NCBI GenBank assembly: GCA_964247295.1
Contig: CAXTTV010000074.1
Coordinates: forward strand, 1-21,049
Reading direction: 5' to 3'
Origin: CAXTTV01 sp964247295
GTDB lineage: Bacteria; Chloroflexota; Ktedonobacteria; Ktedonobacterales; Ktedonobacteraceae
DNA length: 21,049 nt
Shown: positions 13,667-19,836 of the stretch, one piece after another
Numbering within the stretch: position 1 is the first letter of the stretch
Layout: every line of letters starts with the position of its first letter
Position numbers and translations under genes: made by a program
The notes under the pieces: model-generated
What the model saw: the letters and a program-made list of their open reading frames with translations, nothing else
The model's database searches: none
What the model was told of the DNA's origin: nothing

Positions 13667-15571
13667 ATGAGACAAATTTTTTCGAGTCACAAACGTATAG
13701 TGTTTTCTACACTATTGGTCGTACTTGCGCTTGCTATCGCCTTAATAAGTGTTATCACCTATTCCAGGCAATCGGCGCAGGCCGCCGGCCCTTCTGAGGC
13801 GGCTTTCCAACAGGCTTCTCAGGAGTTTAATATACCCGAAGATCTACTAAAAGGTGTCTGTCAGGTAGAATCACATATGTCTACTAATAAGGGACAACCC
13901 CTGGATGGCGATACGTATGGGTGCGGCCTGGTGAAACAACGCCCTACAACTCTCAATGACACAGCAAAAGAATATGGTGGCCCAATTCAAAAGGATATAA
14001 AAAAACAAGCGAATGTTTCCAGGATAAGTCAAAAATATACACATAGCAATACTCTGGATCAGGCAGCTCAGAAACTTGGAGTGGCACCGGAAACCCTTCA
14101 GACTGATCTGACTGTGAATGTTCGTGGCGTCGCCTATATCCTGAGTGATGACGCCCAGAAAATCTCTGCAAATCATCAGTTACCTACGAAACTTGAGGGC
14201 TGGCGACCGGCTCTGGAAGTTTTTAGCAATTCAAGTTCTCGCTTTGCCGCACACCTCTATGCAAGCCAGGTCTATAAACAGATAAAGGCTGGCTTTGAGA
14301 CGAAAACAGATAAAGGGGATATGGTTTCGGTTAAGTCACAGAACGTTTCATCCGATGCAACAACGATCGCTTCAAAGGATGATCCTGCTCCGGTCGCGAG
14401 TCTACCGGAAGGGTGTACAAAAGACGGGAATACTGAATATCCAGGTGCAGTTAATTGTATTCTAGATCCGGCCAAACATGATTGCGATCTGGTTCCTGGT
14501 GACACTGCTCCTTGTAGCTACTTCCCATTCAGCCACTACTCACCAACGTATCGACAGGGCGATGGGGTCATCACTCACGTGGTGGTTCACGATATCGAGG
14601 GTAGCGCGGCCTCGGCTATCAGTACGTTTGAGCAACCTGACGCTAGTGATACTTCTCACTATATTGTTGATAAAGACGGTACAGTCTATCAGATGTTGCA
14701 TGAGCGAGATGTGGCTTTCCACGCCGGTAATCTCTGGTACAACCAGCATTCGATCGGTATTGAGCATGATGGTATTGATACCGGATACGCTTATTATAAT
14801 TCGGCTGAATATCAAGCATCCGCAAAGCTGACGGCGTACCTGGCTAAAAAATATAATATTCCTGTGGAACACGATCACATTGTCTCGCATGGGACGATCC
14901 CTGGACCCAATCTCGCGAATACTCCAAATCATGTCGATCCCGGTCCATACTGGCTGTGGAGCGCTTACTTGAAACTTGTTCAGCAAGAGCTGGGTAAGGA
15001 GTCGTACGATACTCCAGCAGGCAATTCACATGTGATTGCTCTCCGACCAGAGAGCGCTCTGCGGCCCGCGGGTCCAGATGGCACGGAGACTGCTGATGGT
15101 AACTTTAACTTCTTCTACCTCTATAATGGACCAGATACAAAGTCCGGCCAGATTGCCAGTATGGCGAGTCCAACAGATCCGGCATTCGATGAGACCAATA
15201 ATGTGGAACCTGAAATGAGCTACTATTATACAGAAAAGGTAGAAGATCCATCGGGGACCGGTAATACACTCTACAAAATCTGGTATGGCGCGTCTGATCC
15301 AAATGGTCAACCGCTTAATTTCACTCATGCGAAAGAGGCCTGGTTGGCGGTGCCCGCTAACGCAGTTGTTGCTGGAGGAGTACAAAGTGTTACTCTGAAA
15401 AGCACCGATGGCAATCCTGTTCAGATCTCTGGCACCCCTAAAACCAATACGGCGACTGCGGATTATCATGTGGGCGATGCGCCTGATGGAGCTGTCTTTG
15501 CTTCCGCCTACAAGGTTACCGAAGATGGAACAACTAATGTCTGGTATGAAATTAATCTTAATCATACTTAG
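13667..15571 (+). CDS. Secreted N-acetylmuramoyl-L-alanine amidase, truncated by an amber codon
   Basis: A 634-residue exported peptidoglycan hydrolase. A signal peptide (about 1-40, ending AQAA) is followed by a helical lysozyme-like region (about 44-205: EFNIPEDLLKGVCQVESH ... VRGVAYILSDDAQK), as found in Streptomyces-type amidases. The amidase-2 domain follows (about 285-445), with zinc ligands His308 (VVVHDIEG), His408 (SHGTIPG) and Asp424 (HVDPGPYW). It cleaves the lactyl-amide bond between muramic acid and L-Ala. The C-terminus holds two SH3-like repeats. The first ends KEAWLAVPANAVV; the second reads INLNHT, then TAG, then AWVPASSVV, so the gene appears cut 15 codons early (open frame to TAA at 15617-15619). 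AGAGG lies 11 nt before the ATG; a TATAAT (13591-13596) lies in the AT-rich leader. Confidence 0.9.
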   Translation: MRQIFSSHKRIVFSTLLVVLALAIALISVITYSRQSAQAAGPSEAAFQQASQEFNIPEDLLKGVCQVESHMSTNKGQPLDGDTYGCGLVKQRPTTLNDTAKEYGGPIQKDIKKQANVSRISQKYTHSNTLDQAAQKLGVAPETLQTDLTVNVRGVAYILSDDAQKISANHQLPTKLEGWRPALEVFSNSSSRFAAHLYASQVYKQIKAGFETKTDKGDMVSVKSQNVSSDATTIASKDDPAPVASLPEGCTKDGNTEYPGAVNCILDPAKHDCDLVPGDTAPCSYFPFSHYSPTYRQGDGVITHVVVHDIEGSAASAISTFEQPDASDTSHYIVDKDGTVYQMLHERDVAFHAGNLWYNQHSIGIEHDGIDTGYAYYNSAEYQASAKLTAYLAKKYNIPVEHDHIVSHGTIPGPNLANTPNHVDPGPYWLWSAYLKLVQQELGKESYDTPAGNSHVIALRPESALRPAGPDGTETADGNFNFFYLYNGPDTKSGQIASMASPTDPAFDETNNVEPEMSYYYTEKVEDPSGTGNTLYKIWYGASDPNGQPLNFTHAKEAWLAVPANAVVAGGVQSVTLKSTDGNPVQISGTPKTNTATADYHVGDAPDGAVFASAYKVTEDGTTNVWYEINLNHT

Positions 15572-15624
15572 GCCTGGGTGCCCGCCAGTAGCGTTGTAGA
15601 GCAGAAACCTTCAAACTAAGACGG

Positions 15625-15660
15625 AGAATGGGATAAACCATTTCTTATCCCATTCTTTAT
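15625..15660 (+). terminator. Intrinsic terminator after the amidase
   Basis: AGAATGGGATAA (15625-15636), loop ACCATTTC, TTATCCCATTCT (15645-15656): a perfect 12-bp stem followed by TTAT. It begins 6 bp after the second, inferred ancestral, stop codon. Confidence 0.8.
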
Positions 15661-15701
15661 ATATTCGAGAAATACTTCTTTATATTCCATACAGAAGACA
15701 C

Positions 15702-15748
15702 AATGAAGTCCGAATGAAGTTGTAATACGTACACTTCTTTCATAAAGC
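15702..15748 (+). promoter_or_regulatory. Phased direct repeats and candidate promoter before the M28 gene
   Basis: AATGAAGT occurs at 15702-15709 and again at 15713-15720, spaced 11 bp (one helical turn), as for tandem-binding response regulators. Overlapping it is TTGTAA (15720-15725), a 17-bp spacer and TAAAGC (15743-15748), a weak promoter of the kind that needs an activator. An ACTTC at 15732-15736 is an inverse partial copy. The rest of 15657-15862 shows nothing further. Confidence 0.4.
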
Positions 15749-15862
15749 ACTACTGCTCTCACGCTGTACAACATGATCGTGATGGTGGGGGAGCAGTATG
15801 AGCAGAAAAGGCATCATTTCCTGCCTGCTTTGTTGTTTCTTTGCTGGAGAAGGAGGATTTCC

Positions 15863-17065
15863 ATGCCCCGACGTTTGAGGCTTATTGGTTGTCTTTGTCT
15901 TTTATTTGTGAGCTTCTTAGCATCACCATCCCTATTGACTCATGCCGCAATCGCTCATACCATCCAGAAACCAGCACTGACTGACTTCCCCACCGTTGAC
16001 CCCGATTATATTTACAACCAGCTTGCTTATACGTCTTCTTCATTCCCCAAACGTGAGGCAGGATATGATAAAAATTTACCGGTAAGCCAGAATGGTCATG
16101 ATGAGTTCGCGGCATACTGGGCACAAGAGATTTCTAAAAATCTCCAGGGTTTCAATCCTCAGACACGCAACGATAAGTTCACTATCTCGGGGTGGAGTTC
16201 AAGTCGCCCGGCGGTGGTTCCGGCCTTTAACGTTGAGGTAAGCGTTAAAGGCTCAACGGCACCTCAAGAGATTGTGGTAATCGGTTGCCACTATGATGGC
16301 ATGTACAATTCTACAGAGTCCGCTTTTGATGATGCCAGCGGCTGCGCGATTGAGCTGGGGGTCGCGAAGGCACTGGGGGCGTATTGGACCAGCCATCATA
16401 AGGCACCAAGCCGAACGATCCGCTTTGTTGCCTTTGATGCGGAAGAGCAGGGTATCTATGGGTCTGAGCACTACGTCAATACAACGATTAAAAGTGAATT
16501 GAATAATGTTGTGGCGATGGTCAACGAGGAGCAGAATGGCATCGGCTATCCTATCCGTTACCAGGCCAACACAAAGTATCCCATTCTCCCTTTCTTTAAT
16601 TATATGACGCCTGTCAGTAAAGGAAAGAACAGCACCCAGACGGCGCGGATCAATAAGTTTCGCAGTTTGCTTGGTCAGTCATATACACCTGTGTTCGCGC
16701 AGATGCAGGCTCTAGGATATACTTCAGCGACCGACACAAATAGCAGCGGTCAGACAGTCACCCGTTCAATCTTTGGGTCAAATGATCTTAAGTATATTCA
16801 AGCCGGCGACGATACACTTGGTAGTAGCGATCAGGTTCCCTTTACTAATCAAGGGATTGCCTGCTCAACCCTGGCGACCAACCACGATTATTATGACAAC
16901 AAGCAGCCATGGTCGTATCCCTATGATCAGCCACAGGACAAGCTTTCACTTATGAACAGCACGGCCAGCGGTCAGACCACCAAGGCTCCAACTCTGGTAG
17001 CCGCGCTGGCCCTTCCAGGTATGATTACAACATGGGTATTGAATCAGCCTGACTATCTCGGATAG
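15863..17065 (+). CDS. Secreted M28-family metallopeptidase (aminopeptidase-like)
   Basis: A 400-residue protein from the ATG at 15863, chosen because AAGGAGG (15850-15856) lies 6 nt ahead and the protein then begins with a clean signal peptide (MPRRLRLIGCLCLLFVSFLA, cleaved near LTHAAIA). The frame is open upstream to 15773 without support. M28 dizinc motifs: CHYDG (His143, Asp145), AFDDASG (Asp156/157), DAEEQG (general base and ligand Glu194/195) and a Glu pair in MVNEEQNG (222/223). The last part is unusual: the family SDHxPF reads SDQVPF, and the usual YHxxxD site reads YPYDQPQD, so the final His ligand is not obvious. It probably releases amino acids from peptides outside the cell, if active. 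Confidence 0.85.
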   Translation: MPRRLRLIGCLCLLFVSFLASPSLLTHAAIAHTIQKPALTDFPTVDPDYIYNQLAYTSSSFPKREAGYDKNLPVSQNGHDEFAAYWAQEISKNLQGFNPQTRNDKFTISGWSSSRPAVVPAFNVEVSVKGSTAPQEIVVIGCHYDGMYNSTESAFDDASGCAIELGVAKALGAYWTSHHKAPSRTIRFVAFDAEEQGIYGSEHYVNTTIKSELNNVVAMVNEEQNGIGYPIRYQANTKYPILPFFNYMTPVSKGKNSTQTARINKFRSLLGQSYTPVFAQMQALGYTSATDTNSSGQTVTRSIFGSNDLKYIQAGDDTLGSSDQVPFTNQGIACSTLATNHDYYDNKQPWSYPYDQPQDKLSLMNSTASGQTTKAPTLVAALALPGMITTWVLNQPDYLG

Positions 17066-17095
17066 TAGCGAGCAACGGTTCTACTCTTAGACAAA

Positions 17096-17135
17096 TAAGA
17101 TGGGCTCAGGATACGTATATCCTGGGCCCATCTTA
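17096..17135. terminator. 18-bp hairpin between the M28 and SDR genes
   Basis: The left arm 17096-17113 (starts TAAGATGGGC) pairs with 17118-17135 (ends GCCCATCTTA), 18 pairs with a single G-U, loop CGTA. There is no T run on either strand, so it is either a hairpin-only terminator or another structural element. A TATAAT at 17158-17163 is the likely -10 of the SDR gene. Confidence 0.55.
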
Positions 17136-17246
17136 GCGAAGCTACTCCTTCAAGAGATATAATGGGTACGATCTCATAATCTTTTTTAAATGATGAGCAG
17201 AGGATTATGAAATTTTTTGCACATAGATCTATAGAAGGAGTACACA

Positions 17247-17966
17247 ATGGAGATTGCAGGCAAAGTTGCGATCGTCACCGGTGCATCCAGCGGGATTGGT
17301 CTGGCGACAGCCCGGCTATTCGCTCAAAAAGGGGCGAAGGTGGCTCTGGCAGCTCGCTCTGCCGATGCGTTACAGCAGTTGGCAAAGGAGTTGCCTGATT
17401 CGGTGGTTGTTCCCACCGATATGGGCGATGATAAGGCCGTTCTAGCGCTGATAGAGCGGGTTCAGCAGCACTATGGCCGGATCGACATTCTGATCAACAA
17501 TGCTGGGCGGGGCATGCACGTCCCGATCGAAAAGGCCGATCTCCAACAATATCGAGATATTTTGAATCTCAATGTAGTGAGTGTGATCGCCGCGATGCAG
17601 GCGGTTATTCCAATTATGCGAGCTCAGGGCGGGGGAGCGATTATCAATATCAGTTCTGGTACCTCAAAAATGGTATTGCCGAGTGTCGGCCCCTATGCTT
17701 CAACCAAGTACGCTCTTAATGCGATCTCTCTTACGGCAAGAAAAGAACTTGAGCCCGATCATATTCTGGTCAGTGTTGTACATCCAGGCATGACAAAAAC
17801 GAATTTTTCACAAAACGCGATCAGAGACGACCAATTCTCAGGGGAACGTCCACAAATGATGGAGGCTGAGACGGCGGAACAGGTTGCGGAGAAGGTTCTT
17901 GAGGCGGTCCAAACGGGAGAGGCTGAGATTTACTCTGATGCTCTAAAGGCCCGCTTAAACAGTTAA
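17247..17966 (+). CDS. Short-chain dehydrogenase/reductase (classical SDR)
   Basis: A 239-residue cytoplasmic NAD(P)-dependent oxidoreductase. The Rossmann signature TGASSGIG is at 11-18, NNAG at 84-87, the catalytic Ser near 136-137 (ISSGTS), and YASTK with Tyr150 and Lys154. Arg near the end of strand 2 (AARSAD) suggests NADP preference. The length is normal for a classical SDR; the substrate is unknown. AAGGAG (17235-17240) lies 6 nt before the ATG. It is a single gene; downstream is the structured non-coding stretch. Confidence 0.93.
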   Translation: MEIAGKVAIVTGASSGIGLATARLFAQKGAKVALAARSADALQQLAKELPDSVVVPTDMGDDKAVLALIERVQQHYGRIDILINNAGRGMHVPIEKADLQQYRDILNLNVVSVIAAMQAVIPIMRAQGGGAIINISSGTSKMVLPSVGPYASTKYALNAISLTARKELEPDHILVSVVHPGMTKTNFSQNAIRDDQFSGERPQMMEAETAEQVAEKVLEAVQTGEAEIYSDALKARLNS

Positions 17967-18253
17967 GGAGGCGATCTCGCGGCCCTGTTGGAAAAAAGAA
18001 GGGAACGGTGTTCTCCCACGTTGCTATCGCCGGTAGATCGGGTCCACACGTGACCCGATCTACCCCATCGATCCCCTTCCCTGCATCAAAACCTCTTTCC
18101 CATGAAGTCTTGGGAACACACGAGGGAGGGACCCTCAAGTACAAATCGGCGGATAAACCGCCGCGCTACGGAGTCCCAACCCTTTCGTCTTCGGGGCCAC
18201 ATGGGGAATTTCCTAACAGAGCCTCAAGCTGCTGCCCTACTATATGGTTTCTT
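17967..18253. ncRNA. Densely hairpinned non-coding stretch, candidate structured RNA or mobile-element relic
   Basis: No credible gene lies between the SDR stop and the end of the NADAR pseudogene. Perfect stems in order: the 13-bp stem listed separately (18032-18064); TTCCCA/TGGGAA (18097-18102, 18111-18116); GAGGG/CCCTC (18122-18126, 18132-18136); CGGCGG/CCGCCG with loop ATAAA (18147-18152, 18158-18163). GGGAC (18128-18132) can also pair with GTCCC (18173-18177) around the last of these. The density recalls guide-RNA scaffolds of IscB or TnpB elements, which are abundant in Ktedonobacter, but no nuclease gene is here. The strand is undetermined. Confidence 0.35.
18032..18064. repeat. Perfect 13-bp inverted repeat
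   Basis: GGTAGATCGGGTC (18032-18044), 7-nt loop CACACGT, GACCCGATCTACC (18052-18064). It is a stable stem with no T run, so a terminator role for the SDR gene is possible but not shown. Confidence 0.85.
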
Positions 18254-18713
18254 TTATCGGTTCTCCTGACGAAGTTGTTCACGAACCTGGACCAGGATCT
18301 TCCCCAGCATGTTTTTACCACTCCCGTCTTTGCCAATCCCCCAATAGTCGTCTCCAGGAGCGTTCTCTACGATCTCTTCATCGCCGGTTCCCAGGAGCAG
18401 TTCTCGTAGCTGTGGATACGTACTGTGGATACGTACGAAATTTACAAAGCACTGCCTTAAACATTAGGTCGTCTTTTACTCGCTCCCAATCCAGACGCAA
18501 TGGAACCGATCGACTTCGGCCCAGATCTGCCGCGATTTTGGGAGAGGTTGCCAAACGGATCTTCTCTATATACTCAGGATCACTGAACTTTTGGGCCTGA
18601 AAATAATGCTCGGTGGTCAGCCACCACTCCCCATCCAGATCCACTCCATACTTTGCGAAATTAGAGAATGCTCCATACGGCTGATCTCGATTAGAATAAA
18701 AATAGATTGTCAT
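18254..18713 (-). pseudogene. NADAR/YbiA-like N-glycosidase gene, frameshifted by a 13-bp duplication
   Basis: The open frame (18713 to 18378) gives 111 residues whose first part is a textbook NADAR domain: AFSNFA, TTEHYFQAQKF, SPKIAADLGRSRSVPLR, DWERVKDDLMFKAVLCKF. It then breaks into an unrelated tail after RTYPQ. The +1 shift comes from a tandem 13-bp repeat at 18410-18435. With one copy removed the frame runs on as LRELLLGTGDEEIVENAPGD, DYWGIGKDGSGKNMLGKIL and VQVREQLRQENR to TAA at 18254, giving 148 residues, the normal family length. NADAR proteins such as YbiA cleave the N-glycosidic bond of damaged riboflavin intermediates; related ones act on ADP-ribose. A strong AAGGAGGT precedes the ATG, so translation would start but yield a truncated product. 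Confidence 0.9.
18410..18435. repeat. Tandem 13-bp duplication, inactivating
   Basis: CTGTGGATACGTA at 18410-18422 is repeated exactly at 18423-18435. Because 13 is not a multiple of three, it shifts the NADAR reading frame. Perfect identity suggests a recent slippage event, or a read or assembly error. Confidence 0.95.
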
Positions 18714-18801
18714 GCTCTACCTCCTTGTTTGTACATGCTTATTCTTTACAAACAGTTAATTTATGGTAAGGAGGCTGAAAGTAAGCAGCAACACATGCTC
18801 A

Positions 18802-18856
18802 TTGTTTTTTTCATAGGAATTGGGTACACTTGAAACAAGTTCATGTTCTATGAACT
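18802..18856 (+). promoter_or_regulatory. Promoter and palindromic operator of the LysE-type gene
   Basis: TTGTTT (18802-18807), 17 bp, TACACT (18825-18830); a palindrome AGTTCAT-GTTCT-ATGAACT (18838-18856) covers the expected start of transcription. This arrangement fits repression of the exporter by a dimeric regulator encoded elsewhere. Confidence 0.5.
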
Positions 18857-18901
18857 CAGTGTCTGTACTATTAGTAATGTTAACGAGAAGAGACGACACC
18901 T

Positions 18902-19531
18902 GTGATACCACTAACTATTCTTCCGTTGTTTCTCATTACATCCTGGGCTCTAAATATTGCACCCGGACCTGATATGCTCTATGTGATTACTCGTAGTGCC
19001 GGACAAGGAAGAAATGCTGGTCTCGTCTCAGCCCTGGGCATTGCCGTTGGCAGTCTTATCCAGACAGGGATCGTGTCGCTTGGGTTAGCAAGCATTCTAA
19101 CTACTGTTCCTCTGGCCTATGATCTCGTTAAATTTCTGGGAGCAGGCTATCTAATTTATCTTGGCATTCGTACACTCTTAAGTCGTCAGAATTCCTTGAC
19201 TACACCTCAGCTTAAAAATTCGAGCCTCTGGCGTGTCTTCACTCAAGGAATTGTAACTAATGTGCTTAACCCCAAGGTCGCACTGTTTTTTCTGGCTTTC
19301 CTGCCTCAATTCACCAGCCCGGTTTATGGCTCTGTGCCGCTTCAGATCATCACATTAGGTATCATTTTCGATATCTCAGGAACCATTGTGAATATCATAG
19401 TGGCTTTGTTGTCCAGCCTGCTTGGGAACTGGTTAAAGAACCACAGGGGAACATCAAAATTTTTGAACTGGTTGACTGGTGGCATTTTTATTGGACTGGG
19501 CGTACGTTTAGCCTTTTTGCAACGACAGTAA
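18902..19531 (+). CDS. LysE/RhtB-family amino-acid exporter
   Basis: A 209-residue inner-membrane exporter with six hydrophobic helices. The family signature near the N-terminus is NIAPGPDMLYVITRSAGQGRNAG, followed by LGIAVGSLIQTG, and later VTNVLNPKVALFFLAFLPQF and WLTGGIFIGLGVRLAF. The length matches RhtB/LeuE-type threonine, homoserine or leucine exporters; the substrate is unknown. The start is GTG at 18902, with a weak purine-rich GAGAAGAG ahead; no in-frame ATG precedes the first helix. It is divergent from the NADAR pseudogene. Its stop lies 22 bp before the leader ORF of the next exporter. Confidence 0.9.
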   Translation: MIPLTILPLFLITSWALNIAPGPDMLYVITRSAGQGRNAGLVSALGIAVGSLIQTGIVSLGLASILTTVPLAYDLVKFLGAGYLIYLGIRTLLSRQNSLTTPQLKNSSLWRVFTQGIVTNVLNPKVALFFLAFLPQFTSPVYGSVPLQIITLGIIFDISGTIVNIIVALLSSLLGNWLKNHRGTSKFLNWLTGGIFIGLGVRLAFLQRQ

Positions 19532-19553
19532 AAGAATAGTAAAGGATCTTCTC

Positions 19554-19643
19554 ATGTTCCGCTTTAGCGATTTTGTTCAGATGTCTTCTCTTGGCCGCAG
19601 GGGCGATAACGCCAGGCCTGCTGCGGCTAAAAAGGCTCGCTAG
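19554..19643 (+). CDS. Leader peptide of the downstream MFS exporter, 29 residues
   Basis: A short ORF with AAAGGA (19541-19546) 7 nt before its ATG. It begins MFRFSDFVQMSSLGRRGD and ends with Lys-Lys-Ala-Arg before TAG. The last three residues fit the Arg/Lys-X-Arg/Lys pattern known to stall ribosomes with macrolide or ketolide drugs, as in ErmDL and MefA leaders. Codons 14-25 overlap the first leader hairpin, so ribosome position would decide folding. It is not the start of a longer protein. The role is inferred from arrangement alone; no homologue is recognised. Confidence 0.5.
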   Translation: MFRFSDFVQMSSLGRRGDNARPAAAKKAR

Positions 19644-19753
19644 CACGTCGGCGGCTCTCCTAATGAGCTGAGGACGCGTGCTGTTTCCTCTTTTTCCGCA
19701 ATCCCTGCGGCGTCTATCGCCTGGGCTTCCCCTCTGTGCCCACGGCGTTTTTT
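19594..19753 (+). promoter_or_regulatory. Candidate transcription attenuator with mutually exclusive hairpins
   Basis: Ordered stems: GCCGCAG (19594-19600) with CTGCGGC (19621-19627), enclosing GGCG-ATAA-CGCC (19602-19613); GCACG (19643-19647) with CGTGC (19677-19681), enclosing GCTC/GAGC; CCGCA-ATCCC-TGCGG (19696-19710); then the terminator. Competing pairings: GCCGCAG with a second CTGCGGC (19705-19711), GGCGATA (19602-19608) with TATCGCC (19715-19721), and CCAGGC (19612-19617) with GCCTGG (19719-19724). The last two would break the terminator stem. A riboswitch is the alternative; I recognise no known class. Confidence 0.55.
19718..19753 (+). terminator. Intrinsic terminator inside the exporter leader
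   Basis: CGCCTGGGC (19718-19726) pairs with GCCCA (19738-19742) and GGCG (19744-19747), one bulged C, then six T (19748-19753). It lies 83 bp before the MFS start. It may simply end the LysE transcript, but it is 187 bp from that stop and sits after alternative structures. Confidence 0.7.
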
Positions 19754-19836
19754 GCTGCTCTCCGTTACTGCATAGATAAGAAGCCCACATTCGATCCCTC
19801 TTTTTCCTTATGCTTGGTAACAGGAGTAAAATTATT

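Noticed and set aside
15026..15565. 179-residue frame antisense to the amidase C-terminus
   Set aside because: The opposite strand carries a continuous, domain-bearing protein; this frame has no ribosome site.
15773..15862. 30-codon upstream extension of the M28 gene
   Set aside because: The internal ATG at 15863 has a near-perfect AAGGAGG and begins a normal signal peptide.
18008..18409. 133-residue plus-strand frame over the structured stretch and NADAR end
   Set aside because: It crosses hairpins and the antisense of a recognisable NADAR C-terminus; no Shine-Dalgarno and no domain.
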